IMG/VR virus record: IMGVR_UViG_3300035703_000248
Coordinates: 1 to 35,397 of that record
Reading direction: 5' to 3' (one strand)
From: a virus
DNA length: 35,397 bases
The position numbers were made by a program, and so were the translations under genes. Of the stretch, positions 7,473 through 15,557 are shown in pieces (position 1 is the stretch's first letter; every line of letters begins with the position of its first letter). The notes beneath the pieces are model-generated. The model ran no database searches. It saw nothing but the letters and a program-made list of their open reading frames with translations, and had not been told where the DNA came from.

Positions 7473-8807
7473 ATGGCCAACGCATTTTCCAAAGAAGAGA
7501 AGGTCGCTTTCGAGCAGCTCCTCGAGGGCTTCAATGACGCGCTCGTGATGAGCCGCAACGTCTCGATCTACAACTACAACCAGACCGACGCGGCCCGCAC
7601 GACCGCGATGCCGTCGAGCGTCTCGCCGAACTACGGCACCGTGTGGCGCCCGCAGCCGTACATCATGACCTCGGTCACGAGCACGCCCGGCGTCGCGATC
7701 ACCATCTCGGACAAGACGCAGCTCACGGTGCCCGCGAGCATCACGAACCTCAAGACCTCGGCTTGGGGTATGACCTCCGTCGAGCTCCGCGACGCGCTTC
7801 AGGAAGGCCGTCTCGCTCAGGGCGCGAACCAGAAGCTTGCCTCCGACATCAACGTGGCGCTCATGCAGTCTGCGACCTCGCTCGGCTCGCTCGTCGTCAC
7901 GACCGGCGGCCCCGCTGGCTCGTTCGACGACATCGCGCTTTGCGACTCGCTCATGAACGAGACGGGCGTCCCCGGTGACATGCGTTACCTCTCGCTCTCC
8001 TCGCGCAGCTACAACGGCCTCGCGGGCAACGTTGCCGGCTCTATCGGCACGATGGCGCGCTCCTTCGGCGCGAACAACCGATCCGACAAGGCGTTCGAGC
8101 GCGCGTTCGTCGGCATGGTGTCGAGCTTCGACACCTACAAGCAGGATTACGCGCTTCGCCTCACCGGCAACACGACGGCGGTCGGCGCGGCGACCATCGA
8201 CACGACCGGCGGCACGGGCACCATCGCGAACTACGTTCCGAAGGCGACCGACACGAGCGTCGCGGGCATCCTCAACGTTGACAACCGCTTCCAGACGGTC
8301 GCGGTGAGCAACGCTGCCCTCTTCAACGTGGGCGACGCCTTCAGCATCGAGGGCATCGAGGCGGTTCATCTCATCACCAAGCAGCCGACCGGTCAGCCGA
8401 AGACGTTCCGCGTCGTCTCGAAGCCGGGCGGTAACAACATCGTGATCACCCCGCCGATCATGAGCGCGTCGGGCGTCGGCACGACCGAGGCCGAGAAGCA
8501 GTACAAGAACTGCGAGCGCGCTGGCGTCGGCCTCGCTGCCGCCGACATCACGTTCCTCAACACCGCGACCGCCGACCTCAATTGCTTCTGGCACCGGTCG
8601 GCGATCGAGCTCCTCCCCGGTCGCCTCGCGATCCCGGAGAACGCCGGTGTCGCCGTCATGCGCGCGTCGACCGACCAGGGCATCGAGGTCGTGATGCAGA
8701 AGCAGTTCAACCTGCTCTCGAGCCTCACCGAGTACCGCGTCGACGTGCTCTTCGGCACGGCGGTTCTCAATACCGAGATGTGCGGCGTGCTACTTTTCGA
8801 CCAGTGA
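7473..8807 (+). CDS. Major capsid (coat) protein, P22 type
   Basis: This 444-aa protein is the main icosahedral shell subunit. It resembles the P22 coat family (430 aa), including a NVDNRFxTV-type segment around residues 270-278 in the part that corresponds to P22's telokin-like insertion. The N-terminus (ALVMSRNVSIYNYNQTDAA) and a shell-lining WRPQPY segment near 57-62 also fit. An AAGGA site lies upstream of ATG 7473. A strong intrinsic terminator starts 45 bp after the stop, which should keep coat mRNA abundant relative to the downstream tail genes. Confidence 0.92.
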   Translation: MANAFSKEEKVAFEQLLEGFNDALVMSRNVSIYNYNQTDAARTTAMPSSVSPNYGTVWRPQPYIMTSVTSTPGVAITISDKTQLTVPASITNLKTSAWGMTSVELRDALQEGRLAQGANQKLASDINVALMQSATSLGSLVVTTGGPAGSFDDIALCDSLMNETGVPGDMRYLSLSSRSYNGLAGNVAGSIGTMARSFGANNRSDKAFERAFVGMVSSFDTYKQDYALRLTGNTTAVGAATIDTTGGTGTIANYVPKATDTSVAGILNVDNRFQTVAVSNAALFNVGDAFSIEGIEAVHLITKQPTGQPKTFRVVSKPGGNNIVITPPIMSASGVGTTEAEKQYKNCERAGVGLAAADITFLNTATADLNCFWHRSAIELLPGRLAIPENAGVAVMRASTDQGIEVVMQKQFNLLSSLTEYRVDVLFGTAVLNTEMCGVLLFDQ

Positions 8808-8852
8808 TTTCCAACTGATTCGAGAGGTGGGCTACCACTGAATCGAGAAAGG

Positions 8853-8882
8853 AGGAGCGGCTTCGGTCGCTCCTTCTTTTTT
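8853..8882 (+). terminator. Intrinsic terminator with UUCG tetraloop after the coat gene
   Basis: A 9-bp stem, AGGAGCGGC paired with GTCGCTCCT (one G-U pair), closes on a cUUCGg loop at 8862-8865 and is followed by six Ts at 8877-8882. This is a textbook rho-independent terminator. The tail genes continue on the same strand with no clear promoter between, so partial read-through is the likely way they are expressed. Confidence 0.88.
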
Positions 8883-8908
8883 CTCTTGCGCGTGCTACCG
8901 TGCACGCC

Positions 8909-9052
8909 ATGCCGCTCGTCAAAGGATACTCGAAGGGCTCCGTCTCGAAGAACATCAAGACGGAGATGAAGGCAGGCAAGCCGCAGAAGCAGGCGGTCGC
9001 GGTCGCGCTTTCGACGGCGCGCAAGGCGAAGTCCGCGAAGAAGGGGAAGTGA
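8909..9052 (+). CDS. Small basic phage protein (47 aa)
   Basis: This ORF starts MPLVKGYSKGSVSKNI and ends in a Lys/Ala-rich tail (KAKSAKKGK). The MPL-KG-S--SVSKNI--EMKAGKP-KQAVAVAL pattern recurs in many phage genomes as a short protein of unknown function, which supports it as real despite its size. It is very basic and probably helical. It lies between the coat terminator and the next gene, with one base separating it from the following ATG. I see no clear Shine-Dalgarno sequence, so translation may be weak or depend on read-through mRNA. No function is assigned. Confidence 0.7.
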   Translation: MPLVKGYSKGSVSKNIKTEMKAGKPQKQAVAVALSTARKAKSAKKGK

Positions 9053-9053
9053 A

Positions 9054-9386
9054 ATGCCCCTCGTCTACCGCAAGACCAAGCACGGCCTCGAGTACCGCAA
9101 CGAAGCCCCGCACCTCGTCGCAAAGCGCGTCGCCGAAGGCTGGAGCACGAGCAAGGCCGACGTTCTCGCGCCGAAGCCCGCTCAGCCTCCCGTGCCCGTC
9201 GCCGCTGCTGACGCGCCCGAGATTGCTGCGCCCGTAGCCGACGACCTTCCGGTAACCGTCGACGACGACGCGCCGCCGACGCGCGCGGAGCTCGAAGCGA
9301 AGGCCGCGGAGCTCGGCATCAAGATCGACAAGCGTTGGAGCGACAAGACGCTTGGCGAGCGCATCGACGAAGCGCTGAAGGGCTAA
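9054..9386 (+). CDS. Small structural-region protein with HeH/LEM-like C-terminus
   Basis: This 110-aa protein shares the MPL-Y opening with its small upstream neighbour. Residues 1-35 form a compact basic segment, 40-75 are Ala/Pro-rich with an acidic patch, and the last ~35 residues (PTRAELEAKAAELGI, then SDKTLGERIDEAL) look like a short HeH/LEM helix-extended-loop-helix motif. Such motifs occur in small phage proteins near head genes and may bind DNA or act as head-tail accessories. It sits between coat and the gp4-like tail factor with 3-nt spacing to the next gene. Its role in the virion is unknown. Confidence 0.65.
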   Translation: MPLVYRKTKHGLEYRNEAPHLVAKRVAEGWSTSKADVLAPKPAQPPVPVAAADAPEIAAPVADDLPVTVDDDAPPTRAELEAKAAELGIKIDKRWSDKTLGERIDEALKG

Positions 9387-9389
9387 CCT

Positions 9390-9872
9390 ATGGGCTACAC
9401 GAAGCGGCAGTACATCGAGGCGGCGCTGACCGAGATCGGCCTCGCCGACTACGTCTTCAACTCGACGCCGCAAGACCTTCAGACGGCGCTGCGTCGCCTC
9501 GACGGCATGATGGCCGAGTGGAACGAGCGCGGCATCCGTCTCGGCTACCCGCTTCCGCTCTCGCCTCAGCAGAGCGACCTCGACTCGCAGACCGGCGTGC
9601 CCGACCGCGCGAACGAGGCGATCGTGTGCAACCTCGCGTGCCGCATCGCCCCGAGCTACGGCAAGCAAGTGCTGCCCGCGACGATGGCGACCGCGCGCGA
9701 AGCCTACAACACGATCCTCGTTCGCGCCGCGATGCCGCAAGAGCAGCAATACCCGAGCACGATGCCCGCAGGCGCCGGAAACAAGCCCTGGCAGTGGCAG
9801 GGCAGCCCGTTTCTTCCGCAGCCCGTCGACCCGCTCCTCGCGGGCAACGACGCGCCGATCGATTTCGAGTAA
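9390..9872 (+). CDS. P22 gp4-like head-to-tail adaptor
   Basis: This 160-aa protein should bind under the portal after packaging and close the head-tail junction. It matches the P22 tail accessory factor family in length (P22 gp4 is 166 aa) and in its helical pattern: TKRQYIEAALTEIG near 3-17, LQTALRRLDGMMAEWNERG near 29-48, and a run of hydrophobic helices with a PSYGKQVLP segment near 90. The tail is Pro-rich (PFLPQPVDPLL). It directly precedes the fibre-like genes and, further on, the gp10-like hub, as in P22 apart from the inserted island. Confidence 0.85.
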   Translation: MGYTKRQYIEAALTEIGLADYVFNSTPQDLQTALRRLDGMMAEWNERGIRLGYPLPLSPQQSDLDSQTGVPDRANEAIVCNLACRIAPSYGKQVLPATMATAREAYNTILVRAAMPQEQQYPSTMPAGAGNKPWQWQGSPFLPQPVDPLLAGNDAPIDFE

Positions 9873-9881
9873 GGGTCTACG

Positions 9882-11303
9882 ATGCCAACGATCAATCAGC
9901 TCGCGCAACTCAACACGCTCTCGGGCTCCGACCAGATCCCGGTATACTCCGCAAGCAACGGTGACGCGCGCAAGGCGTCGATCTCGACGCTGCTCACGTA
10001 CATCGAGCAGGCGTGGATGTCTCCGGCCTTCGAGCGCGTCACCGCGTCGCCGACGCTCTCGGGCTTCACGCTCACGCTGCCGACCGGCGCGAACTCGCTC
10101 TTCGTGCTACTGACGCCGACGGGCACGATGGCCACGGGTACGATCGTCCTCCCGCCCGCGGCGAGCGCGGCAGACGGTCAAGAAATCGTGCTCTTCACCT
10201 CGCAGGAGGTTACCGCGCTCACGTTCACGCTCAACGGCGCGACGGCGGTGAACGGCGCCCCTACGGGCATCCAGGCCGGCGCCTCGCTGACGCTGCGCTA
10301 CGACGTGCTCTCCGTCGCTTGGTATACCATCGAGAAGCCGTCGAGCGTTGGTTCGGGCACGGTGAACTTCCTCCCAAAGTGGACGGCGCCAACGACGCTC
10401 GCCAACTCGATCGTGCGCGACAACGGCACCGAGGTCTCGATCGGCGGCAACATCCTCCCCGGGCTCAAACTTGCGGTGTACGGAAATCAGTTCAACATTC
10501 AGACGGACGCAGACACGGCGATGTCCGTCTGCAACGCGGCGAGCACGGCGCCCCGCACGGCGCTCTTCGAGGCGTCAAACTACACCGACGGCACGACGGG
10601 CACCGCAGGCTTCCGCTCCAACATCGCGCGCGGAACGCTGCTCACCCCCGCGGCGGTCCTCTCCGGCGACGACCTCGGCGCGGTCATCTCGCGCGCGCAC
10701 GACGGCACGGGCTTCTTCGAGGCCGGGCGCATTCAGTTCGACGCGCAATCCAACTGGGCGGCGGCTCGCTCGAGCTCGCTGACGTTCTCGACGTGCGCAA
10801 GCGGCATCGTTGGCGATCGCCTCTTCATCTCGCCGACGGGCAACGTGCAGCTCGCGACGAACAACACGAGCTTCATCGCCGGCGGCACGGGGCAGGGAAT
10901 CAAGCTCCCGGCAACGCCTGGCAACCCTGACCCGAACACGCTCGACGCCTACGACGAGGGCACCTTCACGCCGGTCTACAACGGCGCGGGCGTGGCTGGC
11001 ACCGTTACGTTCTCGGGGCGCTATCAGCGCACGGGCAATCAGGTGACGACGGAGATCACGATCACGACCGCGGCGGCCTCGACGCTCACCTTCACGTCGG
11101 CGACCGATTATTTCGACAACTTCCCCGCTGCGGTAACGCCCTCGGTCGACACCGTCACCGGCTCCCCGGTCGGTGATAGCTGGTTCCTCGTCGCCGCGCG
11201 GGTCGGTGCGCTCTTCCGCGCGGTCTTCCAGAAGGCAACCTCGCCAGCGTATACCGTCGCTGCGAACTCGTCCGTTCGCTACTCGTTCACCTACATGATC
11301 TGA
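9882..11303 (+). CDS. Tail-fibre-like structural protein A
   Basis: This 473-aa protein is beta-rich, Gly/Thr/Ser/Ala-rich and low in charged residues, typical of a virion fibre or appendage. An N-terminal segment (MPTINQLAQLNTLSGSDQIP) resembles attachment segments of phage fibres. A middle region (about 165-330) carries fibre-type turns (SIGGNILPGLKLAVYG, LFISPTGNVQLAT). The C-terminal ~120 residues start with GTGQGIKLPATPGN and an LDAYDEGTFTP motif often seen in phage fibre tips. The KLPATPGN module is shared with the smaller protein encoded at 11624-12445, so the two are partial paralogues. Role in receptor binding is inferred. Confidence 0.65.
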   Translation: MPTINQLAQLNTLSGSDQIPVYSASNGDARKASISTLLTYIEQAWMSPAFERVTASPTLSGFTLTLPTGANSLFVLLTPTGTMATGTIVLPPAASAADGQEIVLFTSQEVTALTFTLNGATAVNGAPTGIQAGASLTLRYDVLSVAWYTIEKPSSVGSGTVNFLPKWTAPTTLANSIVRDNGTEVSIGGNILPGLKLAVYGNQFNIQTDADTAMSVCNAASTAPRTALFEASNYTDGTTGTAGFRSNIARGTLLTPAAVLSGDDLGAVISRAHDGTGFFEAGRIQFDAQSNWAAARSSSLTFSTCASGIVGDRLFISPTGNVQLATNNTSFIAGGTGQGIKLPATPGNPDPNTLDAYDEGTFTPVYNGAGVAGTVTFSGRYQRTGNQVTTEITITTAAASTLTFTSATDYFDNFPAAVTPSVDTVTGSPVGDSWFLVAARVGALFRAVFQKATSPAYTVAANSSVRYSFTYMI

Positions 11304-11313
11304 GGCCAAACCC

Positions 11314-11622
11314 ATGAGCTACTACACCCAGCCATTCGCGCCCGACTACGGTAAGGGCGTCCTCGTTGCTCCTGGCGTTGCGAGCGCCGTGCAGGCGTTC
11401 CCGAACAACTCTTCGGCGGTCGAGATCACGAACCTCTCGGCGGTGCGTTGCTCGATTCGCTTCGGCGAGACGAACTCGCTCACCGCGTCGCTCAACGCGG
11501 ATTACACGATCCTTCCCGGCCAGACGAAGACCATCACGAAGCAGCGCGGCTACCAGTTCTTCGCGCACATCGCGGCGGCTGCGGGCGGCTCGCTCCAGGT
11601 CATCCCCGGCGAGGGCTTCTGA
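11314..11622 (+). CDS. Small beta-sandwich-like virion accessory protein
   Basis: This 102-aa protein has alternating hydrophobic strands and short polar turns (AVEITNLSAVRCSIRFGE, then ILPGQTKTITK), suggesting a single beta-sandwich. It has no signal peptide or membrane segment. It lies between two fibre-like genes, so it may decorate or anchor the fibre. A similarly sized protein at 15237-15557 has a comparable strand pattern with an ILPGET in place of ILPGQT; the two may be distant paralogues. I do not recognise a specific family. Confidence 0.6.
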   Translation: MSYYTQPFAPDYGKGVLVAPGVASAVQAFPNNSSAVEITNLSAVRCSIRFGETNSLTASLNADYTILPGQTKTITKQRGYQFFAHIAAAAGGSLQVIPGEGF

Positions 11623-11623
11623 T

Positions 11624-12445
11624 ATGGCGCTCAAAGCAGTATCCGCACCGCTCGGCTCTCCCGTCGGCGGCTCCGGCACCCCCGGCACGATCCCGGTGTG
11701 GAGCGGCACTGGGACGACGCTCGGTGACTCTCCGCTGACCGTAAGCGGCTCCAACGTGACCGGCGCGGGGGCCATCCGCGCCACCGGCACGTCGGCAGGC
11801 GCTCCCGCCTTCACGGGCAGCGACACCGACACCGGCATATACTTCCCGGCGGCGAATCAGGTGCGCTTTTCGACCGGCGGATCGCTTGCGATTGCAATCG
11901 ATGCGTCGCAGAACGTCGGCATCGGCACGGCGAGTCCGGTGAGCCGTCTTGACGTGGCGGGCACCATCACCTGCGACGACGCGGGAACCGGCCTCAAGCT
12001 CCCCGCGACGCCGGGCAACGGGGACAGGCAGACGCTCGACAGCTACCAGGAACTTGACAAGGGCGTTGCGTCGTATGACTGGACGCCAACCGTTACATTT
12101 GGGACGGGCGGAACCGTGACGTACACGGTCGACCAATCGAGCGCGACACGCATCGGTCGCATGGTATTTTTCTTCGCACAAATTTCGTACACGGTGACCG
12201 CGGCCCCAACGGGCGGAGATCTTTCGTTTACACTTCCCGCGACCGGCGCGGGGTTCAATCAAACCGTTGGAGTCGGGAACGCAAACGCGACGGCTGCCGG
12301 CGACGCGGGTCCATTTTTTATGGTGTTAGGCTCGTCAGCAACCAGCGCACTCGTGCGCACTCGCTCGGGCACTGCTGCAAATCAGCTTGCAGCACGTCTC
12401 ACGACCAGCTCAACCTTTACCGTCTCTGGCGCATATCAGGTGTAA
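11624..12445 (+). CDS. Tail-fibre-like structural protein B
   Basis: This 273-aa protein has the hallmarks of a phage fibre. A low-complexity N-terminus (SPVGGSGTPGTIPVWSGTG) is followed by a NVGIGTASPVSRLDVAG motif near 100-118, common in trimeric fibres. A GLKLPATPGN segment near 128-137 is shared with protein A. The C-terminal ~130 residues are a beta-rich tip. ATG 11624 follows the previous stop by one base. From about 12060 the DNA looks less GC-rich than its surroundings, which may indicate a recently exchanged tip domain; I judged this by eye only. Confidence 0.65.
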   Translation: MALKAVSAPLGSPVGGSGTPGTIPVWSGTGTTLGDSPLTVSGSNVTGAGAIRATGTSAGAPAFTGSDTDTGIYFPAANQVRFSTGGSLAIAIDASQNVGIGTASPVSRLDVAGTITCDDAGTGLKLPATPGNGDRQTLDSYQELDKGVASYDWTPTVTFGTGGTVTYTVDQSSATRIGRMVFFFAQISYTVTAAPTGGDLSFTLPATGAGFNQTVGVGNANATAAGDAGPFFMVLGSSATSALVRTRSGTAANQLAARLTTSSTFTVSGAYQV

Positions 12446-12447
12446 TC

Positions 12448-12786
12448 ATGTTTGCAATTATTCAGACCGTTTCCACATGGCCACAGGCCTCGACGAGGCT
12501 CACGATCGATAACGTGAGCATTGTCCCTGCAACATCGGCGCTCTTCTGGTGGCACCTCAAGACCAGCGATGGGGCGGAGATGCAGTCCGGGGCGCTGAGT
12601 TTGACAGGCGACGCCTACGCCGCGTGGGGCACCGACGACGATTACCTCTACACCTACACCGCGACCGCACTCGGCCTGACCATCGTCGAGATCGTCCCCG
12701 ACGCGCCGCCTGCGCCGCCGCTTCCCGATATGAGCGTGCCGCCGATGGCCGATGCTCCCGTCGCCCCTGCGCCGTCGAACGACTGA
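12448..12786 (+). CDS. Small protein of the fibre island, unknown function
   Basis: This 112-aa protein begins two bases after the fibre-like gene B. Residues 1-80 contain regular hydrophobic strands (LTIDNVSIVPATSALFWWHL and a DDDYLYTYTATALGLTIVEIV run). The last 30 residues are a Pro/Ala-rich tail. This layout suits a small virion or fibre-assembly protein. The stop overlaps the next ATG by one base (TGATG). I do not recognise the family; a fibre chaperone or decoration role would be guesswork. Confidence 0.6.
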   Translation: MFAIIQTVSTWPQASTRLTIDNVSIVPATSALFWWHLKTSDGAEMQSGALSLTGDAYAAWGTDDDYLYTYTATALGLTIVEIVPDAPPAPPLPDMSVPPMADAPVAPAPSND

Positions 12787-13052
12787 TGGCCAGCACGAAG
12801 GCCGCGCTCAAGTGCAACAGCCCGAAGCGAACGCCGGGCCATCCGAAGAAGTCGCACGTCGTGAAGGCGTGCGAGGGTGGCAAGGAGAAGCTGATTCGCT
12901 TCGGGCAGCAGGGCGTCAGCGGCTCGCCTCCGACGAAGGGCGAGAGCGAAGCCGACAAGAAGCGCCGCGCGTCCTTCAAGGCTCGCCACGCGAAGAACAT
13001 CGCCAAGGGTAAGATGTCGGCGGCCTACTGGGCCGACAAAGTGAAGTGGTGA
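12786..13052 (+). CDS. Small basic phage protein with YWADKVKW end
   Basis: This 88-aa, strongly basic protein contains KLIRFGQQGVSGS and then a block reading KKRRASFKARHAKNIAKGKMS followed by AAYWADKVKW, with two cysteines near the N-terminus (C10, C29). The IRFG / RR-SFKARH / AYWA-K-KW pattern recurs in many unrelated phages as a short conserved protein of unknown function. ATG 12786 overlaps the previous stop and the gene ends one base before the gp10-like gene. Charge suggests nucleic acid contact or packaging with virion DNA; that is inference. Confidence 0.7.
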   Translation: MASTKAALKCNSPKRTPGHPKKSHVVKACEGGKEKLIRFGQQGVSGSPPTKGESEADKKRRASFKARHAKNIAKGKMSAAYWADKVKW

Positions 13053-13053
13053 A

Positions 13054-14457
13054 ATGGCCGCGATCCCCCTCCTCGCAGGAATCTACACGACGACGACGCC
13101 CGACTTTCGGACGGCGTACCCGGTGAACATGGTGCCCGTGCCGAAGGCGACGGGCATCAGCGAGGCGTACTTGCGCCCCGGCGACGGCATCGTGAGCGAC
13201 GGAGTGGGGCCGGGCGTCGACCGTGGCGGCATCAACTGGAACGGCAGCCTGTACCGCGTCATGGGCTCGAAGCTCGTGCGCATCGGCCCCGACGGCATCG
13301 TGAACGAGCTCGGTGACGTTGGCCCCGGCGGCCTCGTCACGTTCGATTACTCGTTCGACCGTCTGGCCATCGCGTCCGGCGGGCGTCTCTACTACCTTAC
13401 CGGCTCCTCGCTCGCGCAGGTGACCGACCCCGATCTCGGCGTCGTCGTCGATTTCTGCTGGGTCGACGGCTACTTCATGACGACGGATGGCGAGTTTCTC
13501 ATCGTCACGGAGCTCAACGACCCGTTCGCCGTCAGCCCGCTCAAGTACGCGAGCAGCGAGGCCGACCCCGACCCCGTCGTCGCGCTGGTGAAGGTGCGCA
13601 ACGAAGTCACCGCGCTCAACCGCTACACGATCGAAGTCTTCGACAACGTGGGCGGCGTCGGCTTTCCGTTCCAGCGCATCGAAGGCGCGCAGATCATGAA
13701 GGGTTGCGTCGGCACCTTCGCCTGCTGCGCCTACCAGGAGGCGATCGCGTTCCTTGGCGGCGGGCGCAACGAAGCGCCGGCGGTGTACATCGGAGGGAAC
13801 GCGCAGGCGAACAAGCTCTCGACGCAGGAGATCGACGAGATCCTCGCGACGTACTCCGAAGCGCAGCTCGCGGGCGTGAAGCTCGAAGCGCGCAACGACA
13901 AGGCGCACACGTTCCTTTACGTTCACCTGCCCGACCGCACGCTCGTCTTCGACGGCGAGGCGTCGAAGGCGCTCGGCCCCCCGGTGTGGTTCGTGCTCAC
14001 GAGCGCGCTTCAGGGTCTCTCGACGTACCGCGCGCGAAACTTCGTCTGGGCCTACGATCGTTGGTGCGTCGGCGACCCGTCGAGTTACGCCTTCGGTCAC
14101 TTCGTGCAGACGGTCTCGACGCACTGGGGCGAGCGCGTGCGGTGGGAGCTGACGACGCCGATCGTCTTCAACGAGGGCAACGGCGCCATCTTCAACGAGC
14201 TCGAGCTGATCGCGCTCCCCGGCTCCGTCCCCTTCGGCACCGACCCGCTCATCTCGACGAGCTACAGCCTCGACGGGCTCTCGTGGTCGGTCGACCACAC
14301 CATTCGCGTCGGCGCCTTCGGCGCTCGCCAGCACCGCATCGCGTGGCGTCGCCAGGGCTCGATGCGTCGCTTCCGCATTCAACGCTTTCGCGGCGACTCG
14401 TGGGCGCATCTGCCCATCGCGCGCCTCGAAGCCGCCCTCGAACCGCTGGCTTGGTGA
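13054..14457 (+). CDS. P22 gp10-like tail hub / packaged-DNA stabilisation protein
   Basis: This 467-aa protein should form the hexameric hub below the gp4-like adaptor and hold packaged DNA in. Length matches P22 gp10 (472 aa). The N-terminus (RTAYPVNMVPVP near 20-31, then LRPGDGI) is typical of this family. It is followed by repeated propeller-like strands (RLAIASGGRLYYLTG, then FCWVDGYFMTTDGEFLIVT). The C-terminus is rich in aromatic and Arg residues (RIAWRRQGSMRRFRIQRFRG). It is directly followed, with a one-base overlap, by a needle-position gene, as in P22. Confidence 0.87.
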   Translation: MAAIPLLAGIYTTTTPDFRTAYPVNMVPVPKATGISEAYLRPGDGIVSDGVGPGVDRGGINWNGSLYRVMGSKLVRIGPDGIVNELGDVGPGGLVTFDYSFDRLAIASGGRLYYLTGSSLAQVTDPDLGVVVDFCWVDGYFMTTDGEFLIVTELNDPFAVSPLKYASSEADPDPVVALVKVRNEVTALNRYTIEVFDNVGGVGFPFQRIEGAQIMKGCVGTFACCAYQEAIAFLGGGRNEAPAVYIGGNAQANKLSTQEIDEILATYSEAQLAGVKLEARNDKAHTFLYVHLPDRTLVFDGEASKALGPPVWFVLTSALQGLSTYRARNFVWAYDRWCVGDPSSYAFGHFVQTVSTHWGERVRWELTTPIVFNEGNGAIFNELELIALPGSVPFGTDPLISTSYSLDGLSWSVDHTIRVGAFGARQHRIAWRRQGSMRRFRIQRFRGDSWAHLPIARLEAALEPLAW

Positions 14458-15230
14458 TGGCGATTCGGCGCCTCAACCTCACCCGCGACCAGCTCGCAAA
14501 GTTCCTCACCGAGCACGAGCAGATCAGGCAATTCGAGCTGCTCTTCTCGGCGGTCGACGAGATCCAGACGACGGGCCTCGACGCGGTGACGTTCGACGCC
14601 GGCGCGGCGCTCGCGGGCGTCAACAAACTCGCCGGTGTCGTCGCGCAATTGGCCCAAGACGGGGCGATCGAAGCCTCAAACGCCCTCGCCATCGCCCAGG
14701 CCGCAGAGCGCGCTTTAAACGCCGTCTCCGAGCTGGCGATGGTCGGTGCGACGTTGCCGCCGATCGTGCCGCTGAAGCGCAAGGGGCTCGGCACGTTCTC
14801 TTCGAACGTTGACCAGGTGGCCCTGCTGCCGAACGTCGCTTACCCCGTCACATTCGACACGGTGGACGTAGAACGCGCCGTTTGGCGCGACTCGGTGAAC
14901 ACCTCGCGCATCTACGTCGCTGACGGAGCGTTCTACAACTTCCAGTTCTCCGCGCAGCTCGACAACACCGACCCGAACGCGCACAACATGTGGATTTGGC
15001 CGCGCATCTCCGGCGTGGACGTGCCCGATTCGGCCTCTCAGGTGCGGATTCAGGGCAACAACGCGGAACTCGTCGCGGCGTGGAATTGGGTGCTAGAGCT
15101 GAAGCCCGGCGACTACTTCGAGCTCATGTACGCCGTGAGCGACGTTGCGCTTCGCATGGAGCACTTTCCCGCAGCGGGTGTAGTCCCCGAGATCCCCTCC
15201 GTCATCCTGACCGTAACCAACGACATCTGA
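14457..15230 (+). CDS. Tail-needle-position protein with jelly-roll-like C-terminus
   Basis: This 257-aa protein sits where P22 encodes the tail needle gp26 (233 aa), directly after the hub. The N-terminal ~30 residues (AIRRLNLTRDQLAKFLTEHE) are a conserved phage motif. Residues ~40-95 are helical and Ala/Leu-rich. From about residue 105 the sequence becomes beta-rich with aromatic residues (FYNFQFSAQLDN, NMWIWPRISG, WNWVLELKPGDYFELMYAV), a pattern seen in C1q/TNF-like knobs. P22-related Sf6 carries a TNF-like knob on its needle, so a plug-and-knob role is plausible but rests on synteny and fold impression rather than on clear identity. Confidence 0.55.
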   Translation: MAIRRLNLTRDQLAKFLTEHEQIRQFELLFSAVDEIQTTGLDAVTFDAGAALAGVNKLAGVVAQLAQDGAIEASNALAIAQAAERALNAVSELAMVGATLPPIVPLKRKGLGTFSSNVDQVALLPNVAYPVTFDTVDVERAVWRDSVNTSRIYVADGAFYNFQFSAQLDNTDPNAHNMWIWPRISGVDVPDSASQVRIQGNNAELVAAWNWVLELKPGDYFELMYAVSDVALRMEHFPAAGVVPEIPSVILTVTNDI

Positions 15231-15236
15231 GGCGCC

Positions 15237-15557
15237 ATGGCCGTCACCCCTTCCGAAATCATCGCTCCGGCCTTCGTGCCGAACGTCAAGGGCACCGCGT
15301 ACACGTCGACCGCGGCGAAGACGCGCATCGACTACATGGCGTGGACGAACACGACGGCGAACAACGTGACGCTCACCATCTGGCTCGGGCCGATCGGCGC
15401 GTCGGAGCGCATCGACGCGAAGACCATCCTCCCCGGTGAGACGTATCTTTGCCCCGAGGTCATCGGCGCACTGCTCATGCCCGGCGAGTTGATTCAGTGG
15501 CAGTGCAGCGCGGCGACGGCCCTCTATGGTTCCTGCAACGGAGTGCAGTTCACATGA
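15237..15557 (+). CDS. Small beta-rich virion-region protein
   Basis: This 106-aa protein contains evenly spaced hydrophobic strands (IDYMAWTNTTANNVTLTIWLG, then KTILPGETYLCPEVIG) and two C-terminal cysteines. It resembles small head or tail decoration proteins that adopt one beta-sandwich. It lies six bases after the needle-position gene, and its stop overlaps the start of the next gene in an ATGA arrangement, suggesting coupled translation. The similar-sized protein at 11314-11622 may be a distant paralogue. No family is recognised. Confidence 0.6.
   Translation: MAVTPSEIIAPAFVPNVKGTAYTSTAAKTRIDYMAWTNTTANNVTLTIWLGPIGASERIDAKTILPGETYLCPEVIGALLMPGELIQWQCSAATALYGSCNGVQFT

Noticed and set aside
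9882-12445. Possible diversity-generating retroelement, suggested by the two fibre-like genes with a shared module
   Set aside because: No reverse transcriptase gene and no template repeat with adenine-directed variation is visible.
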